64,000 nucleotides of DNA, from contig OZ234501.1 in assembly GCA_965153455.1 (NCBI GenBank), positions 7,192,001 through 7,256,000 on the forward strand. The letters run 5' to 3'. Source of the DNA: Sphagnum compactum (lineage: Eukaryota > Bryophyta > Sphagnopsida > Sphagnales). Positions 11,216-22,712 of the stretch are shown here, piece by piece (the first letter of the stretch is position 1; each line of letters begins with the position of its first letter). The position numbers were made by a program, and so were the translations under genes. Under the pieces are notes generated by a model. The model had not been told where the DNA came from, searched no databases, and saw nothing but the letters and a program-made list of their open reading frames with translations.

Positions 11216-12940
11216 CTAGTAATTGCAACCGTTGTGAAAGCAATTTCATAGTCAAGTGTGTTGGGTGTGATTATAACAAGTAATGTATTAATAGCAGGGA
11301 ATGCATTAGCAATAGGGAGTGCATTGGCCGCATGGAACAACTAAGCAGTGGCTATTGTCCCACCAAATCCCCATAAGTAACCCTGACCTAGGGAAGCATA
11401 AAGATTCGAAAAACCCAAAAACTTCAAGAAACCTAGCAACCCCGAAAAAGTAGACAGCCACTTCCAATGCATGTTCTCACCCAACAACAACTTGCAAACC
11501 TAGGCCAAGCTTCACAACAAATGCCATACCTAGGACTAATCACCCTAATGGAGTTGACCATTCGAACAATGGCCCTAGCTAACAAAGTCCCACCAAAATC
11601 AAATTTTCAAAAATTGGGGTTGCCAAACTGAATGGGGAGGCCTAACGTCTCTACATTCGTGAATACACAATCACAAGCTCATCCTAAGGAATTAACTACA
11701 TCTATTCCTTCGCCTTGGCAAATGTAATTTGGGCTTCCTTTAGCACCTGCACTCTCATTGCCATCAATAATAGTTGTAGTAATTACAAGGCCACCCCAAC
11801 TTAGTACAAGCCCAACAAAGGGATGTTCGAACGTCGACAATAGTGACAATGCAAAGCCATCACATCCCTATCAAATCAAATACCACCTTGACCAATCAAC
11901 TATGTTTAGAACAATGCTTCCAAGGTGAAAGCATGAATAGGGGGACTGTTTGGACTATCACACTTGTAATTGTTTTGGATTACATACAAATGTAAAATTT
12001 AAAGCCATATTCAAATTAACATTATCAATTTTTTAATTATTCATGTTGTCATAGACTTTAATGGGAATCATCGTAAAAAATTTGGATGAATTTTAAAAAG
12101 ATTATGCACTTGCAATGGACTTTTGAAATGACAACACTACTCTTGCCACACAAAGAAAATGAAAAATGTGGATTTAAAAAATATGTCAAAGCAGTGTCAA
12201 AATAAAAATAAAAAAATAAAACATCATCAAATGAAAAATTTATTAGTGAAGTGCATTGAAACTTTCCTAATATATATATTTCTAGTTTTTTAAAATTTTA
12301 AATGATGTGATTATTATTCATTTTATTCTTGAGAGTCCATTTCACATGTAATTTTTTAATCTTTTTCATGGATTTTTTTATCAATCACATGTTTAAGGAT
12401 ATTCATAAGTTGGCCTTAATATTTATAATAAAAAATATAGGGGATAATTATAGGATTTATGGTTTGATAAATGTTAAAATTGCAAAAAAATCACTTATGT
12501 TAAATTATGGATTCTCAAATGCCACTTTTGAGACACCTAACCATGCTTTCGCCCTCTACCAAATACCTTTCAATACAATCCATCATTGGTTGTGGCAAAC
12601 TGGCACGGACAAACGAGAGTGTAGTCGGGGACACTTATTGTCATGGTGGATTGAAAATTTGGCCACAAACAATTTTAAACATATCTGGGTGTCTATATTG
12701 CTTTCTTTGAACTCTAACTATAAACATTCATCAACTCCCCAACCACCAAATCTGACAAAGAGGAGTTCGACGGTATTTATAGCTCATGGATGATAATTCA
12801 CGCCAAAAACCTTGCCTTGCCTAAGTTCCAATTTCTTTATTCAACTGTTGGGTTTTTGGAAGATGTTTCCAGAATTCTTGAACAATATTTTCCATGAGAA
12901 CATTAACAAACTAAAGTGTCGAGGAGATGTAACATCTCCC
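11216..12940. other. Decayed interior of the large element
   Basis: No intact gene. A 154-codon frame at 12329-12793 has the AT-driven composition of non-coding DNA (runs of Phe, Ile, Asn, Lys) and no motif I know. Confidence 0.35.
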
Positions 12941-13310
12941 TTGAAACGTTGATTCCCCAAAGAAAAAATATTTTTCATGGGCTCCCCGGGGAAAGTGATT
13001 CCCCCAACGTCCATGGCGCCCTAAGGAGATCAAGATATCACTGGATCCCTCTGTTTCATAGGATAGAGTGATTTATTTGTCTACCCAAGGGAACCACTGA
13101 CTATAGTTCATATCTCCGAGGATGTGATTCCCCGAGGAGATGTGGGTGTCTCCCCCGGGGAGATGTGGGATTCTACCCAGGGAGATGTGGGTGTTTCCTT
13201 AGGGAGAATCCAACATCTCCCAAGGGAGATATGGACATTTCATTGGGGAGTTGTCCTTGTGAACGTTATTCCTGAGGAGATGAAGTGATGGAGCTTTCAA
13301 CCCAAGGCCC
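12940..13310. repeat. Purine-rich GGGAGATGTGGG array
   Basis: Irregular tandem variants of CCCGGGGAGATGTGGGTGT and TCTCCCAAGGGAGAT occur, with both strands of the motif represented. A related array lies at 15090-15480. Confidence 0.7.
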
Positions 13311-13412
13311 GTTCCTCCCTTAAATAACTCCCAAGGAAATCAACTTATGGATTTCTCTATTGTTTAATTCACTTTGATGTGAAAACATGTTTCACCGCAA
13401 AGGGATTTTGCG

Positions 13413-14021
13413 ATGACCAGATATGGTGAAGAGGTCATGGCGGTCTATCAAGCGCAAGACACATGGTGTACTTCTATGGGTTTTCAAGAGGAAATGGACA
13501 CATGTGTCACCTACCTCAAAAACAATTAGGTCGACAAGTTGCTTGAATGGGGCATTCATTTTTCTACTTGGTGGCCTTCCACCTCCCAAGTTGAAAGTGC
13601 ATGGAATGGCATTCCATAATATGCAAAGAAAGGAAAATGATTAGGTGAATCCACTTTTGGCGATAGGAAGGTGGTTTTGGGAAGAAAATAAGTAAACCAA
13701 CAGATGACACCAGAATCTGCATACAAGTGTTTGTAGGAACACTTCGTTGCAATGCAACCTTTGGATAATTGGCCTATATTGGTGTGTATTTTGAAACAAT
13801 TAAAGCCAAAATTGTCCATTGATCCTTGGGATGGGCTAGCTAGTCTTGGCATTGAGCAATTTGGGGCCATCAAACGCAACACGATTGAGTTGTTGAATGC
13901 TAAATTCCCTACATTTTTGGTGGCTAGAAGGTCTTCACGACATTCCACAACAAATTTGAGTGGTTCACCCATAACATTAAAACAAACACATATTTGCGCA
14001 AGGACCTTAACATGTCCATAA
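13413..14021 (+). pseudogene. Decayed coding frame of unknown family inside the large element
   Basis: From ATG at 13413 the translation starts MTRYGEEVMAVYQAQDTW and continues with protein-like composition (LLEWGIHFSTWWPSTSQVES, then LGIEQFGAIKRNTIELLNAK) to 14021. It is interrupted by in-frame stops. The distribution of Trp, Cys and charged residues is unlike the AT-driven frames around it. I do not recognise the family. It may be an accessory or transposase gene of the host element. Confidence 0.4.
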
Positions 14022-15085
14022 TGTTGTCCATAACGTTGTCCATAATCTAATCTTTCATTGCTTTACCCAAATGTTGTGCAAATTGCAAACGTGTGCCCTT
14101 ACACTAGGTTGAGCATTGCCCATGACAAGGATGTCTTTGGTTGTCCACATGTTCCATATAGTAATAATGGATTAATGCAAAATCAGACACGACGTAGCTC
14201 TGGCCAACTTTAAACCCACATTGACATTTTGTTTTGATGGAGTTGTTATGAAACTATTACGCTTTCCTAGGGCCTAATCACCTAAGTCATTCACTGCCAT
14301 GCAACTTGTTTACAATAGGATCTTCCAACCTCTCATGCTTGGATCTAAACACATAATAATATGTCGACATGGTAAGGCAAATATTAATTTGAGGTTTTTC
14401 AAATGAGCCAGATGGAACTAACATACATATCTTTTGTATAAAGTGCATTACTTCATTAGGTTGTTAGCACTTGGCTTCTAAAAAATTGAGTACTCTAAAC
14501 CACGACACAAACATTACGGAACCCATTGAAGATCGCAACTGCTGAAACTAGCCTTCAGGGGTTGTTATAATTCAAAGTACAAACATGCATAAATGCATTT
14601 TGTCATATCAACTAAACCAACAAACATTGTCAGACATGCTAAGTCAACTTTGCACTCCACCATTGTTTGAGACACACACTGAATGTAGAATGCATGAAGG
14701 GTAGGACTATGCACAAATCGTAAGAATGTACGATATAAAGAAAAAAAATTGGCAAAAATTACAAGGCAATTGAATTGTGATCAATTGAATGTTCCCACTT
14801 AAATATGATCATGGAAAAGGTGATTTGATGGTGTTGTCAAAATTTGGAACAGTATTGATAATGACAATATTGCACCACTAATACAATTTCAATTCTTACA
14901 AAACTTATGGATGGATACATCCCTAAGGGAAGTTTGTCGAGGATACATCCATTGTAGACATTGAATAGGATGGGGAAATTTGGGATGAAAACAATTTGGG
15001 GTGATCTGGATAGTTCGAATAGTTCCACTTCATCCTTGAAAATAATGCCTATTGAAATAATTCTTGCTTCAAAATATGTTGATGT
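14022..15085. other. Decayed DNA, no gene seen
   Basis: Broken frames only. Possible continuation of the coding remnant ending at 14021, but nothing identifiable. Confidence 0.35.
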
Positions 15086-15089
15086 TTCT

Positions 15090-15480
15090 CTTTAGGGAAG
15101 GGCTCCCCCAGGGAGTGGAAGGAACTTCCATGTGGGGAGAATGGGCACTCCCCAAGAACGGTTCCCCCAAGCAACAAAAGGAATTTCTTGGCAAGGAGAA
15201 TGGGTGTTCCTTGGGGAGTGGCTTTCTCGAGGTGTGGTAAAAACTTTTTAGCAGGGAGAAAGGGCGTTCCCTAGCAAGGAGGGGTTCCCCAGGGAGATAT
15301 ATCCATGAGGGAGGGGTGAAGCTACGGCTAGGGATGCGTTGCGTTCCCAAGAATAAAGTCCTTAAGGATTGGATGTAGCATTGTGGGGAGAGGAGAATGG
15401 GGGTTCCCTAGGTAGTATAAGGGTAACTCGTGAGGGGAGGGGGATGGGGCCTGGGGAAGGGCTTGTTTCTCAGGTTTGAT
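15090..15480. repeat. Second purine-rich GGGGAG array
   Basis: Irregular repeats of roughly 40-45 bp contain GGGGTTCCCC, AGGGAGTGG and GGGGAGAATGGG. The minus-strand frame 15069-15350 merely translates this array and is not a gene. Its resemblance to 12940-13310 suggests a shared origin. Confidence 0.7.
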
Positions 15481-15808
15481 GCAAAAGTTGTCAGGAGGTG
15501 GAGGTGGTGGGGGGCAAAGTAAACAAAAAAAATGGGGGTAGGGATTTTGGCTCCAGGGTTGGGTTGTGGGGGGTGGCTAGGCCGGGTGATTGAGGGGGTT
15601 TAGTTATTTAAGTGGCGGTGGTTAACAAGGGGTAGCAACTCTGGGTGGGCGCGTCAAAATCTCAAAACCGTTGGTCAAAGCGCATCAAAGACCACACCGC
15701 ATTTAATTTGTTATGCATGTTTAATGCTTGCCAACACAACAAGCCAAGAATGCTCAAAGTTGGCCCCAAGTTTTTTCAACCCTAACTCCTAGTGTAAAGT
15801 GGGCATTA

Positions 15809-17897
15809 ATGTCGCCCAAAATGTGTGTAACAAGACCCAAAATTTGTGTTTGGACATCATCCATCTTTTTATCAAAAAGATGAATTGCACTAACAACAAA
15901 CAAGGAAAAAGAAAAAGTAGATATTACTTTTGTATTGTTTATAATAAGGATCTTCTTTGCTTCACTCTTGACCCATACAAGTCCTCCTACCTAGGAAACT
16001 ACTAATGTTGGAAGGGCATATTGATTTTAATATATAAGATGGGTAAAGATGAATGTAAAATTTCAATAAGATATGAACTAGGTAAAGGTGTATAGGCTTT
16101 GCGACATTGTCAATTTGGGTATGGGTGGGGATAAATTTGTCATCATTTATCCTATGCATAGAATGTGAGTATTAGTGGGTGAACCATAAACATAAGATAA
16201 ATACAAATACTTACATGAGTATGGTAGATTTTCAAGTGGAGGAAAAGAGTTACTTGTGCAATTGGCATTGCCAACATGAAGACGCAAAATTTTAAACATC
16301 CTATCAAAAAAATCAAGAACAATAGAACAAAACCAAATCACTTAGCTTGAAAAATACCTTCAAAATATTCTTAAGGAAATGGCAAATCGTTGTAAAATCT
16401 AAAGGGGCTCCAATAACATATGGTAAGAATTTTGTTGAAAGTTGATGTAATGAATAAAACTAAAATGCTAAAAGTAGATGTATTCAATAGTTAGTCAACA
16501 TAATTCAAACAAATCCATCATAATCACATGCATTGCAAAACACGAAAATACATATATGCTATGATTATTTTTGCCCATGCCTTTTTTCCACCCATTTCAA
16601 AACAATTGCCCTCCCCTTGGTAATAGTAAACTAACCAAGTAGAGCAAATATAAGGTAAGTCAGAAAAATTTACCACTTAGGTAGAATAAGAAAAAGGGTA
16701 AAAAAAAATAAAAATTGATTTAAATATGCATTTATCATGTGATCACATGTGGGTATATAATGATAAAAGACTTACCCACCCAACATTGGTCACTACTTGT
16801 ATCAATGATAAGTACCAAATACCATATGTAAAGTACGTATGGAATGTGAATGGTTACTATGTATGTAAACACCAATGTTGGCCAATTATTGAAAAATAAT
16901 TTAAGTATCAACTAGGGTTGGGGTCTAGGTTTGGATATCATATAACCTACCTTCCATTTCCAAGAAATACCATACTAAGAACCTATTTGGCCTAGTACTC
17001 AAATTTTAGATTCCTTGTAAATACCATATTGGTAGGGTATAAATTTTTAAAATCAATATCCTATTGATATCTTGATGGGGACTTGTCATTTTTACCTAGG
17101 TCAGTTATTTTTTCATGTAGATTTAATTTTCCTCCATTTAATTTTTTTCATCCAAGCACCTTCATCCATTTTGGGTTTCATTTTTGTCGTATACCGAAAA
17201 CCCTAAACCACAAGTCCCTCTTTCATGTGTCATTATTAGCTTTGCATTCGGCATGTTTTTTTACTTGTTGTTGGGTTGGATTGCTGTGTTTGACTACAAA
17301 TTGTTGCCAAACATGACAATTAATCCCAATAGTTGTAATGGTTATTTGTGAGATCCTTGAATGTTATTATAAACATTGAAGATGAATATTGAAGTGTTGT
17401 TATGGGTTTGTGATGGCAGATTTTTCTTTCAATTTGCAACAATCAAACTAACGCACCCATAAGTAAGTATTTCTCCCCCTTCTATTGTGTTTCACTTGTG
17501 TTATTATTGTTGTTTTTGTCTTTGTTTTGTTTGGCATAATCTTTCATGTGTATAATACTAGATGTGTAACGTCAAAATTGTGTTGTAAAAATAGAGTCAC
17601 ATGAATTTTTTCAGGGTTCTGATTTCGAATTGAGAATTTCGAAATTTATCAAAGGAATTTTTTTATAATTCATCAATGTCAGTTTATAAACCAAATGTAG
17701 GAATTTTTTGTTTTTTCCATTATAAATCAAAATCCAAATGGCAGATTTGATTAAAACATTTGGTTTGAATGTGTATATGCATGAGGGTTTGATTGTGATG
17801 ATGCTCATTTGGAATCAGGGAATTTAGTTGAAATTTTGGGCTAGTAGTTGGTTCATTTCGACACCAAGTGGACCATTTTGCATTTGAGAGCATTGCA
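15809..17897. other. AT-rich intergenic DNA
   Basis: No gene recognised. The 3' part may include the 5' flank of the hAT element whose coding remnant begins near 17898. I could not place its terminal inverted repeats. Confidence 0.35.
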
Positions 17898-20090
17898 ATG
17901 TCTAATGACTTGGATGAAGAAACAAAAATTGCATGGGAGGTTTTGAAAGTTTAATTCATCCTGAATTAGAAAATGTGGAACCTTCATTACAGGTTGTTTC
18001 TCCTTTGACATTTTTTTGTGATCAATGATGGCAATAAGCTAGATCCTATTCTGTTTCAAATTATGTGTTGTGTGATTTGCCATTTGGTTTGCCAAAGTTA
18101 TAGTGTTGGTAGTACCACCAAAAGGAAAAAAGGTATGATTTCCTACAAATAACAACATGGGATTACTTTTATGAATAAACATATTTTGGGTGAGCATCTA
18201 GCCGCTTGGCATAGGTGGAAAAGTGCTAATGTGGCTTTTGATTTAGAGAAGTTGCATCGGGAAAAGTCCAAAAAAAGATATTTCATTGGTTATGGGGCCA
18301 TCACAAATCATTTTGGGAATGGTAATTCTTATAAGAAGGATGACGCACAACAACAAAAATTTATGGAAGACCTATTATTGTTTGTTGCCAAAGCTTACAT
18401 GTTTATTTCTATTGTAGAAAGTTAGTGGCTGAGAAATTTGGTCATGTGTTAGAATCCCTGAATTATGTTTTCGAACCACAAGCAAATGGTTCAACATGCC
18501 ATCTTTTCATTGGTGGCTAAGACCATGGAACAATATGTAATTCCCACTTTGGATTCATGTATCATAGCAACAACCTCTTATGATTTGTGGATGTTCTTGT
18601 GATTAATTTCATAAATTCACTGTGGGTGCCTTGCCATGTGACAATGAATTTTTTTGAAACCACTAATATGTTTGGAATTACAATGGCAGTGCAAGTCAAG
18701 AATTTCTTATCATCGTATAATTTATTGCCTATGTGAAGGACGGGGGTGGCAATTTGTCCAACCTTGCATAAACTTTTACTTCAGTTGTCAATTGTGGTTT
18801 TCTAAGACGTGTAGTTCTTTGGCAAGGGTTATTTTTTGGCAATGTTTTCAACTAAACATGCCAATATGCTTGTAATGATATTAAAGTTTCAGTTGGTTTC
18901 AGGGAGGTTAACTTGAAGACCACTCTATTAATGTTGTAGAAAATATCGATGAAGACTAGGATTGCTAGCAAGGTGATTATGTTTTAAGAAACCTTAGAGT
19001 ATCACGATGCCATCAATCTATGTTATGGGAGGCAAGAAATTCAAAAATTACAAGGTCATGTGCCAAATGCACACACATGAGTAGTTTTTAAATTGATTGT
19101 TGAAATTATGTTTCTTGTTGTCAAACAATGTATCTTCAATCAAATTCAAGGATATTGGTTACTTTCTAATGCCCTAAATGTTGTCGTTTCAATTGGTGTG
19201 TGTATACAAAATTAAATCAGCAATTTAAGATTATCCCCTTCAATTTTGTGAAGGGGGATTTTGAATATGAATTAAAGGCATTGCATGGGCATATGATGGC
19301 ACAAGTTCAAGTTGTATTGGTTCCAATTTTGGCATTTAAATCTTCTTACAATGTTAGCAAGGCTCACAACATGTTGGCATTAATGTTGGACTCGCATTTT
19401 AAATTTGTTGATGTGGTGAAGGCGTTTGTTAGATGGGCAAAAATGATACAAGTTATTGTTGAATATGATAGCAAGACTTTGTTGCCATTATTAGTGACTT
19501 CTTTTCATTTCCTAAACCCCACCATTGATGGCCTAACTAAAGTAGCACCTATTGATGATGATTCCATCTTTGGGGCAATGACCTCAAATGCAACCACTTT
19601 GCACAAGTTGCTGAAGAATGAATTGGGTTTGTTTTGCCATTTTCATGTGAAGCCAAAAGATTCTATATTGCCCTTGACTTGGTGGAAATCCCATGAAACA
19701 TAGTTTCCAAATGTTTTTTTTGTGACTTGACACATTCTAGGGATTCCTGGGTCTTAGATTAAAATTGAAAAAAAATTCAGCATAGATGGAATGTTGACAA
19801 GCCTCCAACATTGTAGGTGGGAGTTTACAATTTGGACAAACTGGTGATGATAATGAAAAATTGGTCAACTAATGCAAAATCAAATTGCCCAAAAGAACGA
19901 TAATCCATTGATGAATTCCTTATGGAAAAGGCAAATATCATTGATGAAAATGATACATTGTTGAATACAAATGGTTATTCAATGTTGATCATGGGCAGGA
20001 GTGATACATGCAAATGTGGATTTTACAATGATTAGCAAATGGGGCTCTTTTGCCAACTTTGCTTCTACCCCTACATTTAAATGGTGGTAT
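17898..20090 (+). pseudogene. hAT-superfamily transposase, heavily broken
   Basis: From ATG at 17898 (MSNDLDEETKIAWEVLK) a BED-type zinc finger can be read near 18065-18200: CVICHLVCQSYSVGSTTKRK, a stop at a CAACAA-like site, then HGITFMNKHILGEHLAAWHR. A middle part with several stops and frame changes includes ETTNMFGITMAVQVKNFLSS. The longest open piece (19200-19703) has KAHNMLALMLDSHFKF and ends LPLTWWKSHET. Past that stop, ILGIPGS and IEKKFSIDGMLTSLQHC complete the C-terminal dimerisation region typical of hAT transposases. Many stops make it inactive. A stop inside the BED finger fits CAA-to-TAA change. Terminal repeats and the 8-bp duplication were not found. Confidence 0.85.
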
Positions 20091-20349
20091 ACTATTATAT
20101 CAATAGATTTCCCCTTCCCCTAATCTATGGTTTAATAAAAATAATAACAGTTGAAATGATTATGCTATTTTGGCAAGTCTGCAAGGTGGCTATTTTCAAG
20201 AATCTATCATGGTTTTTGATATGTTTGGGGTGAAATTTCAGTCTTCCCTTAGCTTTACCATCCATATCTCACACTACAGATCATTGTGGGATCGAGGAAT
20301 GTCCAAATTAGCTATGTAAAAATGCTAGACCTTCATGACTTGCTTTTCT

Positions 20350-20603
20350 AGGATCTCATACAATTGTATCATTTTTCTTCTCAAATAAAAAATTCATGAT
20401 AAAAAACTAGAGTCCTTTCCTTTTCAACACACTTGGATTTGAAACTCATTGCTCAAACTCATTGGTGTTGCATTCATATTCTTCTTTGGTTGAGTTCTTT
20501 GACACTAGTTTATGATATAAAGCAAACATAACGTTCCAAGATCTCACACAACTGGTACCATTTTTCTTTTCAAATCAAAAGATCATGATAGAGAACTAAA
20601 ATT
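20350..20603. repeat. Direct repeat pair about 190 bp apart
   Basis: The segment GGATCTCATACAATTGTATC...ATTCATGATAAAAAACTAGA (20350-20413) recurs diverged at 20539-20603 as AGATCTCACACAACTGGTAC...GATCATGATAGAGAACTA. It may be 3' sequence of the hAT element or an independent repeat. Confidence 0.6.
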
Positions 20604-21583
20604 TTGAAATCTGAAATATGAGATTTATAAATGTGAAAAGAATGAAAATAAGAAGAGTGGAAAAAAAAATTGCTTAATTTTTAAAAAATAATTAACCTAG
20701 GCATTATATTGGCCAATTCTCAACAAGGTCTTACAAAAACAACCCTTATGCATACCAACCGGTTTTTACATGTAAAAAATAAATTGATACCCTAATTGGT
20801 TGATTATTCCAACAAGTTGATATCAGGCGAGTCCTAGAAAATTTGAAAAATTCAATACTTGATGCCCTGTGTGTAAGTGAAAAAATTTGAATTTTTCAAT
20901 AACTGATCCAGTGGATATTGAATAAAATCAAGAACCAACCAGCATGAGCAAACACTTGACTACTAGACAACCTTTTTTTACTTAGATTGTAAGCCATATA
21001 AACTATAAAACATTAGAAACTGAACTGATTTTGGAGGGTTTCAATTGCTAGCAGTGAGAAACAGTGCGAAGCCATAAATATAGAAGATTGATTAAATATT
21101 TGCATTTCATATTTGACTTACAACCATATATGGCTAAATCTTTCTAACGATGGTTACCATTTCATCTTCTTATGGATGATTGTCCCTTTGGCCACATTAA
21201 ATAAAATTCCTAAAAAAACAGTAGAGAGACTCATGTGAATGGTTACAACTTAGTACATTACATAAAAACCTACATCAATTAGTGTAGTGTAGTAGTGAAG
21301 TTGAAGGACAAGTTACAAGTTGCAATTTCAAAAAAATTACATTTCAAAAAATATAATGCTTGCATGCTTATGTGAGTGTTTTTTTTTATCAAAATGCCCA
21401 CTTTCATTTGATTTTATAACACGGTGTACATAAGCTTGAATCTTACATAAGATCCACAACCTCGGATGTGGGTATAGTTCACTCCAGTGCAATTTTATAA
21501 ATGATGAAAAAACACTCAAATTCTTGTCCCTCTTCTTGCTTCCCTCTTTTGTGCCACATTTTCCAAAATGCCTTTTCATCTAA
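20604..21583. other. AT-rich intergenic DNA
   Basis: No gene or mobile-element end recognised. Confidence 0.35.
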
Positions 21584-21793
21584 AGGTGAAATTTTCACAC
21601 TTGGTGTTTTAGGGACTCTAGTGTTGAGTCTTCAAACAACATGCTAGTCATTTAGGACTTACACCTACTTGCCATGACCATTTTATATTAAGCTAACATT
21701 CACTTAATATTAAGCTATCACCCATTTAACATTGGGTTTGTGCCACCTAGATTTTTTATTTAACAATGACTTGATGTCAGTGTGAATGCACCA
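21584..21793. mobile_element. PIF/Harbinger-like MITE, copy 1
   Basis: A 210-bp element starting AGGTGAAATTTTCACACTTG and ending AGTGTGAATGCACCA, flanked by TAA on both sides (21581-21583, 21794-21796). Internal landmarks CATGCTAGTCATTTAGGACT and AAGCTAACATTCACTTAA are shared with the copies at 55098 and 55372. Confidence 0.85.
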
Positions 21794-21796
21794 TAA

Positions 21797-22712
21797 GTTA
21801 GGTACCACCACCTCATTGGTATTTAATGCCTCCAATCTCCATTAACTTAGGCTACTACTACCACACCACCACCATACTATTGTACCCAGTTTTATGGTCC
21901 AATAAACATTTAAAATTTGATACTTAAATTTTTTCCATACTCCTTTGCAATTTGCTAGCCTACCTATATTTTTGGAATTTTTTAAAAAAATTTAAATTTC
22001 GATTAATTTTGCTAATCTTTTGGAAGAAAAATAGCAAGTTTTGATGTCACAAAATTGAAAAAAAAAGAAACCTGAAGCCCACGCCCACCCGCCCCCCCCC
22101 CCCCCAAATTGAAAAACGATGAAGATGACGCCGACGGCGGCGGCGGAGTTCCGCGGTTTTGTTTTCTTCTGAGGGTCACGTTTTGGTGCGAGATTTGTGG
22201 CAAAATCCATTTCAGCCCCAATCGTACTTGTCCTTTGCGTTGGGTGGGTGTGGTAGCGGGATGACGATGACGTTGTTGTTGTTGCCGCCGTCGTCGTGGT
22301 CGTGGTCGTCGTGGTGTGGCTTCTCGTCTTCTTGTTTGTGGATAAAAGCGCGATCTTGATGCGTGTGGTTTTGGAATTGGAGTGTCCAGCTTCTTCTTCT
22401 TCTCACATTTGTCTTCCAGGAGCTTTATCTCTCACAATAGCAGCGAACTGCTGCCTATTTGCAGTCCCAGTTTTAGTTTTATGGGTGAGGTTGGAAAAAC
22501 GTAAATAACTAAAAACTTGGATGTGAGAATTTTTTTTCGCAGAGTGACATTACTGAGCTACTCTGGAGATGCTCTTATGGGGCTCACTTCTTTCCTTGTT
22601 CCACAACTCTGAACCTCCTCTGTAGTAGTTCTTTCGAGGATTGGTGGTAGTGGGTCTGGTAGTGGGGGTTTTGGGTCGTCGTGGTGCAGCGATCGAACTT
22701 GAGACCAACGAC
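21797..22712 (+). other. Upstream and leader region of the 22.7-kb gene
   Basis: No protein-coding exon recognised. A 14-C run occurs at 22092-22105, followed by a GC-richer stretch with GTCGTGGTCGTGG and CTTCTTCTTCTTCT motifs, typical of a plant promoter or 5' UTR. A 5'-UTR intron ending TTTTTTTCGCAG near 22543 is possible. Confidence 0.4.

Larger units (their letters stand above)
7974..15805. mobile_element. Large PIF/Harbinger-like element with decayed interior
   Basis: The left end reads GGCCTGCTTCACACTAGGAG. The right end, read inward on the other strand, is TGCCCACTTTACACTAGGAG. These match at 16 of 20 positions. Both ends are flanked by TTA (7971-7973 and 15806-15808), the 3-bp duplication expected for PIF/Harbinger. 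Sub-terminal similarity continues inward (AAGCATTCCT and GAGCATTCTT). The 7.8-kb interior holds a nested CACTA element, a zinc-finger-like remnant, a decayed unknown frame at 13413-14021 and two purine-rich arrays. I could not identify a DDE transposase, so the ends are the main evidence. Two unrelated fragments happening to form such ends is the alternative. Confidence 0.6.

Noticed and set aside
12329-12793. 154-codon plus-strand gene
   Set aside because: Composition is AT-driven, there are no motifs or splice partners, and it lies in decayed transposon DNA.
15069-15350. 93-codon minus-strand Pro/Leu-rich protein
   Set aside because: It only translates the purine-rich tandem array.
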